NCBI GenBank assembly: GCA_021774435.1
Contig: JAJFJB010000384.1
Location: 1 to 32,508 of the forward strand
Direction: 5' to 3'
Length of the DNA: 32,508 nt
Source: Alphaproteobacteria bacterium
GTDB lineage: Bacteria; Pseudomonadota; Alphaproteobacteria; UBA8366; GCA-2717185
Shown here: one piece after another, positions 7,888-14,720 of the stretch
How the letters are laid out: every line of letters starts with the position of its first letter
Numbering within the stretch: the stretch's first letter is position 1
The notes under the pieces: generated by a model
What the model was told of the DNA's origin: nothing
The model's input: only the letters and a program-made list of their open reading frames with translations
Database searches by the model: none
Program-made: the position numbers and the translations under genes

Positions 7888-10320
7888 TCAACCGCGCAAA
7901 CTTTTGTTCTCCGGATCGTAGGGCGACTCTCCAATAACCGAGGCCGCATAGCGTGCGCCGAGAATTTCGATCTCCAGCTCGCTATCTGTTGAACCTGTGC
8001 CCGCTTCGACATAGCCGATCGCCAGGCTCTTACCGACATGATGTCCGTAGGCGCCCGCTGTCGCGCGCCCGATCATCTTACCGTCTCGATAGAGCGGCTC
8101 GTTACCGAGCGGATCCGCGTCGTTCGGTCCATGGACCTCCAGCGTTACGAACTCTTGCGGGATACCGGCTTCTTTTTGTCGGACCAGCGCATCGCGGCCG
8201 ACAAATTCGCCTTTGTCGAGTTTTACGAAGCGGCTAAGCCCGGCTTCGAACGGCGTGTATTCGCGGGTTAGATCCTGCCCCCACATGCGATAGGATTTTT
8301 CGATCCGAAGCGAATCCATCGCCCTCATGCCACACATCCCCAAACCATGCGCCTCGCCCGCGGCGACAAGTGCATCGAAGATATGGTTCTGATAGGCAAT
8401 CGGATGATGCAATTCCCAACCCAGATCGCCGACGAAATTCACCCGCATCGCGCGAACCGGCGCCATCCCAATGGTGATGTTGCGCGCGCTCAGCCATGGG
8501 AATGCTGCATTGGATAGATCGGCATCCGTAACGGCCGCGAGAATATCCCGCGCCCGCGGTCCCGCCAGGACGAGTACGCCATGCGCCATCGTTTGATTCT
8601 CAAGCTGCGCATCGGCATCGGCGAGGTTCTTCAACAAGAAATCGTAATCGTAGCGCTCGGCCGCCCCCGAACTGACAAGATAGAAACTTTCTTCCGAATC
8701 GCGTGTGATCGTGAATTCCGACCGTACGCCGCCCGACAATGTTAAGGCATGGCAGAGGCCGATACCGCCAATTCTTCTTGGCAAACTGTTCGCAACCAGC
8801 CGTTCCAGAGCGGCCTCGGCTTCGGGACCGGAGACGGTAAATTTCGAAAAACTCGTGATGTCAATCAGGCCGGCGCGCTCGCGTACCGTGCGGCACTCAT
8901 TGCCGACATGCTCGAAATAATTCGACCGTCTGAAACTCCATACGTCTTCCCGTGGGGCGCCTTCCGGGGCAAACCAGTTCGGACGCTCCCAGCCATAGCG
9001 CTGGCCCCAAACTGCGCCGCGTGCGGCAAGACGGTCATGGCAAGGGCTGGTTTTGGCCGGCCGCGCGGCGGGACGTTCCTCATCCGGGTAGTGAATGACG
9101 AAGACGTGCTCGTAAGCTTCCTCGTTCTTTGCCTTGGTGTAGGCCTTGTTCGCATAGGGACCAAAACGGCGCGGGTCGACATCCAGTAGATCGATTCCGG
9201 GCTCGCCCTCGACGATCCATTCCGCCAATTGCCAGCCGGACCCGCCGGCGGCGGTAATGCCGAAGCTATGCCCTTCCGAAATCCAGAAATTTTTCAAGCC
9301 CCAAGCGGGGCCAATCAACGGACTTCCGTCCGGGGTATAGGCGATGGGACCGTTGACGATATCCTTGATACCGGCTTGCTCGAAACTCGGGACACGGCTG
9401 ATCGCTGCCTCCACATGCGGCAGCAAACGGTCGAGATCTCCAGGAAACAAATCTCGGCCGAACGTATCCGGCACACCGTCGAGGAATACCGCCGGTGCGC
9501 CTTTTTCGTAGGGGCCCAAGATGTAGCCCTGGCGTTCCTCACGTAAGTAGTACGATGCATCAGACTCGCGAAGCACCGCCATTTCCGGTAGCCCGGCTTT
9601 ACGGCGCTCGATCAGCTCCGGCACTTCGTTGGTCACGATATATTGGTGCTGGACGGGGATGACCGGAATATCGAGACCGACCATCGCGAGCGTCTGCCGG
9701 GCATAATTGCCGGTACAGCTTACAACGTGCTCGCAGGTAATATCGCCCTGGTTCGTCTTCACGCGCCACTCGCCGCTAGCGGTCCGCTCAATTGCCGTGA
9801 CTTCGGTGTTGCGATGGATCGTGGCGCCGCGGTTGCGGGCGCCTATGGCCATCGCTTGCGTGACGTCCGCGGGCGCAATATGGCCGTCATCGGGATGATA
9901 GAGCGCCCCAACCAGCCCTTCGACATCGCACAAGGGCCAAAGTTCTCTGACTTCCTTCGGGGTAATGATCTCGAACGGAACGCCGATGGTATTCGCCGTT
10001 CCGCAATACTTGTGATACTCGTCCATGCGCTCCTGATTGGTCGCAAGGCGCAAATTTCCGGTGACGTGAAAACTGACATTCTGACCGGTCTCTTCCTCCA
10101 GGGATTTGTAGAGATCGACGCTGTATTTATGAACTTGACCAACCGCGTAGCTCATATTGAACAACGGCAACAATCCCGCAGCATGCCATGTCGAGCCAGC
10201 GGTCAACTCGGTTCTTTCAACCAGTGTGACATCCGACCAGCCCTTCTTTGCCAGGTGATAGAGCACACCGACACCAACAACGCCGCCACCGATGACGACC
10301 ACGCGGGCATGTGACTGCAT
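7888..10320 (-). CDS. dimethylglycine/sarcosine dehydrogenase-like fusion: FAD oxidoreductase plus GcvT domains
   Basis: An 810-residue two-part enzyme. Residues 1-430 are the DAO-type flavin domain: VVVIGGGVVGVG at 7-18 and GSTWHAAGL at 42-50, where H46 corresponds to the histidine that carries covalent FAD in dimethylglycine dehydrogenase. The remainder is an aminomethyltransferase (GcvT) domain and its C-terminal barrel, with GLIDITSFSKF, GDLGWELHHP and MRAMDSLRIEKSYRMWG. Known relatives oxidise dimethylglycine or sarcosine and pass the methylene group to tetrahydrofolate, giving CH2-THF instead of free formaldehyde. Full length is about normal (800-870). ATG 10320 was chosen because AAGGAA lies 8 nt upstream on the minus strand; an ATG at 10359 would add 13 residues without a comparable site. 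It is divergent from the MetF-like gene. Whether the substrate is dimethylglycine, sarcosine or another N-methyl amine is not decided. Confidence 0.9.
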   Translation of the reverse strand: MQSHARVVVIGGGVVGVGVLYHLAKKGWSDVTLVERTELTAGSTWHAAGLLPLFNMSYAVGQVHKYSVDLYKSLEEETGQNVSFHVTGNLRLATNQERMDEYHKYCGTANTIGVPFEIITPKEVRELWPLCDVEGLVGALYHPDDGHIAPADVTQAMAIGARNRGATIHRNTEVTAIERTASGEWRVKTNQGDITCEHVVSCTGNYARQTLAMVGLDIPVIPVQHQYIVTNEVPELIERRKAGLPEMAVLRESDASYYLREERQGYILGPYEKGAPAVFLDGVPDTFGRDLFPGDLDRLLPHVEAAISRVPSFEQAGIKDIVNGPIAYTPDGSPLIGPAWGLKNFWISEGHSFGITAAGGSGWQLAEWIVEGEPGIDLLDVDPRRFGPYANKAYTKAKNEEAYEHVFVIHYPDEERPAARPAKTSPCHDRLAARGAVWGQRYGWERPNWFAPEGAPREDVWSFRRSNYFEHVGNECRTVRERAGLIDITSFSKFTVSGPEAEAALERLVANSLPRRIGGIGLCHALTLSGGVRSEFTITRDSEESFYLVSSGAAERYDYDFLLKNLADADAQLENQTMAHGVLVLAGPRARDILAAVTDADLSNAAFPWLSARNITIGMAPVRAMRVNFVGDLGWELHHPIAYQNHIFDALVAAGEAHGLGMCGMRAMDSLRIEKSYRMWGQDLTREYTPFEAGLSRFVKLDKGEFVGRDALVRQKEAGIPQEFVTLEVHGPNDADPLGNEPLYRDGKMIGRATAGAYGHHVGKSLAIGYVEAGTGSTDSELEIEILGARYAASVIGESPYDPENKSLRG

Positions 10321-10394
10321 GGCTAAAGTTCCTTTTTCGCCGGATACATATTCGAACAAGTCTGAATAGGAATTTGTAAGTAGTTGTTCTTATG

Positions 10395-10406
10395 GGCTGG
10401 CCAGCC
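10395..10406. promoter_or_regulatory. perfect 12-bp palindrome in divergent promoter region
   Basis: GGCTGGCCAGCC reads the same on both strands. It sits 75 bp before the dehydrogenase start and 158 bp before the MetF-like start, in the shared 243-bp divergent spacer. It could be an operator, but a single GC-rich palindrome may arise by chance. Confidence 0.3.
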
Positions 10407-10429
10407 TGCGACTCCGATCATTCTGGTTC

Positions 10430-10465
10430 CGACATGAATCAAGAAATCACACTCATGTCGTGATT
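10430..10465. promoter_or_regulatory. nested inverted repeats, candidate operator between dehydrogenase and MetF-like genes
   Basis: Perfect 8-bp arms CGACATGA (10430-10437) and TCATGTCG (10453-10460) are separated by 15 bp. Overlapping them are arms AATCAC (10445-10450) and GTGATT (10460-10465). The double symmetry in a divergent promoter region suggests a binding site for a dimeric regulator, perhaps the nearby GlxA-type or LysR protein. No similar pair was noticed at the other promoters of the cluster. Confidence 0.4.
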
Positions 10466-10563
10466 GAACCATGAAATGTCGCGCCCAAACGAGAGGATTC
10501 AAGCATCACCTTTACGGTCCCGGCCGCCGTCAATTCATTCCAAGCAAGCAGAAGGCCAAAAGC

Positions 10564-11508
10564 ATGGGTTCACCGCTCACAAAGTCCAGCTGCCTCGAAA
10601 CATCCCATGAGGCATTGCTTCGCCAGAGGATAATATCTCTCGTACGAGACTGTTCGATTGAAACAACGCCGCGCGAAAGCGAAATTTTCGGCTCCTATCG
10701 AAACCTGCTTCGGCCGGGGATGTCCGTAAATATTGCTTATCTTCCCGGTGCGAGCTTCACGGATACAATTGAAACGGCACGCCGGCTCCGCAAGGATGGC
10801 CTTAATCCAGTTCCGCATCTTCCCGCCCGTGCCATTACCTCCGAGGCAATGTTGCGGGAAACGTTGCATAGGCTTTGCGATGCTGCCGGGATAACCGACG
10901 TGCTGGTCATTGCCGGCGACCTTACAACGCCGCAGGGTCCGTTTAACGATTCGATGACGCTGCTGAAAAGCGGTGTGCTGCAGGATTATGGGATCTCGCA
11001 AATTGGGGTCGCGGGACACCCGGAAGGCAGCCCGGCAATCGACGCCGCAATTTTGCGCAATTCCTTGATTGCCAAGAATTCCTTCGCTGCGGATAACGGA
11101 ATTGAAATGTTTCTTGCCACGCAGTTTTGCCTTGATGCTGTACCGATAATGTCATGGGAACGCGCGACCCGGCGGGATGGCAACCATTTGCCGATTGACG
11201 TGGGGCTGGCAGGCGCGACGACACTCAAGTCCCTGTTGAAATTTGCGAAACTTTGCGGTGTCGGCGCCTCAAGACGAGTCTTGGCACGGAACACGAAGAA
11301 ACTCGTTCGCCTGAGCGCTGTTTCCTATCCAGACCGCATCCTGGCGGCTATTGCACACCAGTTATTGATCGATCCCGCCTGCCAATTCCGCCGGCCACAT
11401 TTTTTTCCCTTCGGGGGTCTGGAGCGCACCGCCCATTGGCTGGACGCTGTTGCATCAGGCGCCTTCACGCTTAACGAACAGGCAAACGGATTCGATACAT
11501 CAACTTAG
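10564..11508 (+). CDS. methylenetetrahydrofolate reductase (MetF-like)
   Basis: A 314-residue protein, near the normal length of bacterial MetF. Residues essential in E. coli MetF have clear counterparts: E33 in SIETTPRE (E28), D117 in VIAGD (D120) and Q185 in FLATQFCLDA (Q183). The TIM-barrel wording SFTDTIETARRLRKDGLNPVPHLPAR is typical. The enzyme reduces 5,10-CH2-THF to 5-methyl-THF with a flavin. Similarity is to the divergent MetF paralogues found in methylated-compound clusters rather than to housekeeping MetF, so its job is probably to process THF-bound one-carbon units released by the GcvT-domain enzymes around it, possibly in the reverse, oxidative direction. ATG 10564 has AAGG about 9 nt upstream; ATG 10471 would add 31 unconserved residues. 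The stop overlaps the convergent regulator gene by 9 bp. Confidence 0.85.
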   Translation: MGSPLTKSSCLETSHEALLRQRIISLVRDCSIETTPRESEIFGSYRNLLRPGMSVNIAYLPGASFTDTIETARRLRKDGLNPVPHLPARAITSEAMLRETLHRLCDAAGITDVLVIAGDLTTPQGPFNDSMTLLKSGVLQDYGISQIGVAGHPEGSPAIDAAILRNSLIAKNSFAADNGIEMFLATQFCLDAVPIMSWERATRRDGNHLPIDVGLAGATTLKSLLKFAKLCGVGASRRVLARNTKKLVRLSAVSYPDRILAAIAHQLLIDPACQFRRPHFFPFGGLERTAHWLDAVASGAFTLNEQANGFDTST

Positions 11509-12501
11509 CGACGACGCGGCTACGGCGTGGCGCCGCTCATCGCGTGGCGCATGCAGGAATTGTTGGCGGTAACTCTTCGAAAAATGCGATGCAGAGACAA
11601 AACCGCAAGCAACCGCAATATCGACGACTGGCATACCCGTCTGGATAAGCAGCATCCTCGCGCGTTGCAAACGCAATTCGAGATAAAACTGCGTCGGTGA
11701 CCGGCCGACATGTTGCCGAAACAGTCGCTCCAGCTGGCGGCGGGACAACCCGATAAATGTGGCCAGTTCCTCCGGTGTTAACGGGTCTTCCAAATTATCT
11801 TCCATCTTTTCAATTGCCGCGATGAGCTTGGGGTGATTGCCGCCGATCCTGGTCCGCAAGGCCATGCGTTGCACGACATCAGCCGGGCGAATTTGATCGA
11901 CCTGGCATTGCTCCGATACTTTCAGCGCGAGTTCTTCGCCATGTTCCATCGCGATCAGATGGACCATCATGTCGAGGGCCGCGGTGCCGCCCGAACAGGT
12001 GAAACGGTTGCGGTCGATTTCAAAAAGATGCGTATCGACATCGATAGTCGGGAAGCTTTCCGTGAAGGCCGGCAGGTTTTCCCAATGGATCGCACATTTG
12101 TAGCCTCCGATAAGTCCCGCATTGGCCAGCACATGAGTTCCCGTGCAGACCGCCCCGATATCGACGCCAAGCCGTTCTATTCGATGCAAGTATGAGAATA
12201 CTTCTGGATGCCGATAGGATTCGGCGCCAACGCCGCTGCACAAGACAACCGCAGAAAACAGCGCACCGTCCCCATCCATCTTCGATGTTAGCGCAGAATC
12301 CGGGCTGATCGAAACGCCGTTACTGGCGCTGACCGGTGCGCCATCACTCGACATCACCCGCCAGGCATAAAGCGCGCGGCCGGACATCCTATTGGCCAAC
12401 CGCAACGGTTCCACCGCCGCGGTAAAGGCGATCATCGAAAAATCCGGGATGACCAAAAACCCGATGCATTCCGGAAGCTGTCTTTGGTTGCCATTGAACA
12501 T
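11500..12501 (-). CDS. GlxA/GbdR-family AraC-type transcriptional activator
   Basis: A 333-residue regulator with an N-terminal DJ-1/PfpI-like ligand domain (ECIGFLVIPDFSMIAFTAAV, then GAVCTGTHVLANAGLIGG around the nucleophile-elbow cysteine) and a C-terminal AraC double helix-turn-helix (LTPEELATFIGLSRRQLERL, then GMPVVDIAVACGFVSASHFS). This is the architecture of GbdR, CdhR and ArgR-like regulators; GbdR activates glycine-betaine and dimethylglycine catabolism in Pseudomonas. Its position amid demethylation genes fits the same role, but the inducer is unknown. The start is uncertain: ATG 12501 gives the usual short N-terminus, while ATG 12519 and ATG 12543 would add 6 or 14 residues; none has a strong ribosome site. 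It is divergent from the GcvT-family gene, with 229 bp between. Confidence 0.88.
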   Translation of the reverse strand: MFNGNQRQLPECIGFLVIPDFSMIAFTAAVEPLRLANRMSGRALYAWRVMSSDGAPVSASNGVSISPDSALTSKMDGDGALFSAVVLCSGVGAESYRHPEVFSYLHRIERLGVDIGAVCTGTHVLANAGLIGGYKCAIHWENLPAFTESFPTIDVDTHLFEIDRNRFTCSGGTAALDMMVHLIAMEHGEELALKVSEQCQVDQIRPADVVQRMALRTRIGGNHPKLIAAIEKMEDNLEDPLTPEELATFIGLSRRQLERLFRQHVGRSPTQFYLELRLQRARMLLIQTGMPVVDIAVACGFVSASHFSKSYRQQFLHAPRDERRHAVAASSLS

Positions 12502-12730
12502 CGCAATCAAACACTCCATTCGCGGGTACCAACCGCGGGCCATTCATTATCGTACACGAAATATGGACTAAGCCGGAACAGCGAAATTGCAACTCATTGG
12601 GATCAAATTTCGGCTGGATGTCGCGTTTTGAACAAAACTGTTCGCCCCGGAATTATCGCGTCATCGGGAAAGATGAAAAAGGAGGATATCGGAATTTGCG
12701 CGCACAGCGCGCCAACAGGAGATCTTTGCC

Positions 12731-14035
12731 ATGACGAAGCACGCCACAAGCGTCGACCAAAGCGACCGCAAGGTTCCGTATAATCTACGGCAGAGTGGTC
12801 CGACCCCCGTCGAGATGCTAATCTCGACACGCGTTCGGAAGTCGCCCTATTGGCACCTGTCCATGGAAGCAGGCTGCTGGCGCGCGACCGTATATAACCG
12901 CGTCTACCATCCACGCGGTTATGTGCGTCCGGAAGATGGTGGCGCGATGATTGAGTATGACGCCTTGGTCAATCACGTCACCATGTGGAATGTCGCCGTA
13001 GAGCGGCAGATCCAGGTCATCGGGCCCGACGCGGAAGCCTTTGTGAATTATGTCATCACCCGCGACGCGACCCGCATCGAGCCGATGAAGGGCAAGTACG
13101 TCATTCTGTGTAACGAAAAGGGCGGCGTCCTGAACGACCCTATACTGCTGCGGCTTTCAAAGAACGAATTCTGGTTCAGCCTTTCCGATTCGGACATAAT
13201 GTTCTGGCTACAAGGCGTGAATGTCGGTTGCCAGTTCAATGTTGAAATCAATGAAATCGACGTTTGCCCCGTCCAGATCCAGGGCCCGAAATCGGCCGAC
13301 CTGATGGCGGATATGGTGGGCGAATCCGTCCGCGAACTGCCATCCTATGGTTTAATGGAAGCTGTCGTCGGTGGCCGGGACTGCATTATTTCCCAGACCG
13401 GTTTCAGTGGCGAGAAAGGCTTCGAAATTTATCTTCGCGATGCCACACTGCATGCGGACGATATGTGGAACGCGGTACTGGAAGCTGGCAAGAAGCACAA
13501 CCTCATGGTCATTGCCCCGGCGCATCATCGCCGCATCGCGGCGGGTATTTTGTCCTGGGGTCAGGACATGGATTTCGAAACCATGCCCTTCCAGTGCAAT
13601 CTAGGTTACCAGGTACCGCGAAAAAAGACGTCAGACTATGTCGGCAAAGAAGCTTTGGAGCGCGCCCGCGAGTTGATCGTTGCCGGAACACCGCCCTTTA
13701 AAACGACGCTCGTCGGCATGACCATCAAAGGCAAACCGATCGACGAATATGCGCCCGATTTCTGGCTCATCTCAGGCCCGGACGGTGGCGAACCCATTGG
13801 ATACGTCACCTCGCCCTGGTACTCACCGGAACTGGAAACCAATATCGCCATGGGCCACATACCGTGGGAAATGCGCGATTTAGGCAACAAGCTCAAAATC
13901 TGGCTGCCGGACCAATACGCCGATGTGCCTGGCCAACCGGTCGATGCGGAAATCGTCGAAATGCCATTTCGGCCGTCAGTCAATCCAAACGCCCGCGAAA
14001 TCGCTAAGGCAGCTGGTCGTGACGCGGCGTTCTAG
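12731..14035 (+). CDS. stand-alone GcvT-family tetrahydrofolate-dependent methyltransferase/demethylase
   Basis: A 434-residue protein of the glycine-cleavage T / DmdA superfamily. The GcvT domain spans about residues 70-330: VNHVTMWNVAVERQIQVIGP, ILCNEKGGVLNDPILLRL, TGFSGEKGFEIYL and APAHHRRIAAGILSWGQDM; the C-terminal barrel has KPIDEY and GYVTSPWYSPELETNIAMGH. The N-terminal extension carries the unusual block YWHLSMEAGCWRATVYN and YHPRGY, seen in GcvT-like demethylases and not in glycine-cleavage T protein. No gcvH or gcvP is nearby, so it is not the glycine cleavage enzyme. It probably moves a methyl or methylene group from a methylated substrate to THF, as DmdA does with DMSP; the substrate cannot be read from sequence. 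AGGAGA at 12717-12722 lies 8 nt before the ATG. Confidence 0.85.
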   Translation: MTKHATSVDQSDRKVPYNLRQSGPTPVEMLISTRVRKSPYWHLSMEAGCWRATVYNRVYHPRGYVRPEDGGAMIEYDALVNHVTMWNVAVERQIQVIGPDAEAFVNYVITRDATRIEPMKGKYVILCNEKGGVLNDPILLRLSKNEFWFSLSDSDIMFWLQGVNVGCQFNVEINEIDVCPVQIQGPKSADLMADMVGESVRELPSYGLMEAVVGGRDCIISQTGFSGEKGFEIYLRDATLHADDMWNAVLEAGKKHNLMVIAPAHHRRIAAGILSWGQDMDFETMPFQCNLGYQVPRKKTSDYVGKEALERARELIVAGTPPFKTTLVGMTIKGKPIDEYAPDFWLISGPDGGEPIGYVTSPWYSPELETNIAMGHIPWEMRDLGNKLKIWLPDQYADVPGQPVDAEIVEMPFRPSVNPNAREIAKAAGRDAAF

Positions 14036-14252
14036 TTTTCATTTCGATAAGTTCACATGAAATCGGTTTTGCAGACGACGATCACGAAACAGCGGAGGGT
14101 ATGATGCCTAGCGATAGGCGCCTCAAAGTCGATAGTTTTTCGCTCTCTCCAGGCAATTTGAGACGCTAAAACTGCCGCAATATGTGAGCATCCGGTGCAT
14201 TGGCTCTGCCGCTGATGATGTTGGTCCGTTACGCTCAGACCTGAGCCTAATG

Positions 14253-14339
14253 TCACGGCAGCAACTCGTCGATACGATCGATCTTGTGTTCGGCGATGCA
14301 CCCGAGGAATTCGGTTGGCCAGGCTTGAGGATCTAAAGA
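14253..14339 (-). pseudogene. IS66-family transposase (TnpC) C-terminal remnant
   Basis: The minus strand from 14339 reads SLDPQAWPTEFLGC then IAEHKIDRIDELLP followed by TGA (14255-14253), CAT, TAG. IS66 TnpC proteins end DPQAWLADVLARIADH...RIDELLPW(H/N)(Y/W). Here the conserved Trp codon has become TGA and the following aromatic codon TAG, so even this tail is decayed. Nothing upstream on the minus strand continues the transposase. It is a relic of an insertion at the catabolic cluster/TPS boundary. Confidence 0.7.
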
Positions 14340-14635
14340 GCGACAGCTTGTTTTCTATCTGAGCTGAATGAGATAGCTGTTTGGTAGAGGTTGTTATGTG
14401 CCCCCGCAGCCCATTGAACCACAGAATACCTTTGGATACGGGCAGTCCGCGTCTGAGACCGCTGTGAATTATCTAGTTTAGGGATTGCTATTAGACGTGG
14501 GCACAGGTCACATCGTTTCAAACCGTTATAAGACGTAACTAATATGTATTGCGTGAAATTCTTGTAATTTCGTCCCCTCTTAGTCTTCCGATTCCAATTT
14601 TTCCGTGTATTGTTGGCCGAGAATAACGTGCGAAA

Positions 14636-14676
14636 CGGTTCCAGAGCAGTAGGCAACGACCTTACTGCCGGAACCG
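14636..14676. promoter_or_regulatory. long hairpin in 5' region of tpsB
   Basis: Arms CGGTTCC (14636-14642) and GGAACCG (14670-14676) are perfect. Inside them GCAGTAGG (14646-14653) pairs with CCTTACTGC (14660-14668) with one bulged T, leaving a 6-nt loop. The total is about 15 base pairs. It lies 45 bp before the TpsB start and is followed by an A-run, not a T-run, so it is not a normal rho-independent terminator for the plus strand. It may be an operator, an RNA element in the leader, or a leftover inverted repeat of a mobile element. Confidence 0.45.
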
Positions 14677-14720
14677 AAAAATAATCGTGAGCCCATAAAG
14701 CATTTCAAGGTCCAGGGAAG

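Larger units (their letters stand above)
14036..14720. other. 685-bp intergenic spacer between catabolic cluster and TPS locus
   Basis: No supportable complete gene. It contains an IS66 transposase tail remnant (14253-14339), AT-rich sequence around 14500-14610 suitable for a tpsB promoter, and a long hairpin at 14636-14676. Two short minus-strand reading frames (14053-14301 and 14333-14656) show no recognisable protein wording. Near 14037-14062 there is a weak 6-bp stem (TTTCAT / ATGAAA) after the GcvT-family gene that is not convincing as a terminator. Confidence 0.6.

Noticed and set aside
12672-12783. Small leader peptide starting ATGAAAAAGGAGG before the GcvT-family gene
   Set aside because: It overlaps the true start by about 50 bp and has no convincing ribosome site of its own; the AGGAGA at 12717 serves the main gene.
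14037-14062. Possible terminator after the GcvT-family gene
   Set aside because: Only a 6-bp stem with a 14-nt loop and no T-run.
14053-14301. 82-codon minus-strand frame after the GcvT-family gene
   Set aside because: It runs in a different frame from the IS66 relic in the same place and has no recognisable content.
14333-14656. 107-codon minus-strand frame in the spacer before tpsB
   Set aside because: No familiar protein wording, no ribosome site seen, and it overlaps the edge of the IS66 relic and the hairpin.
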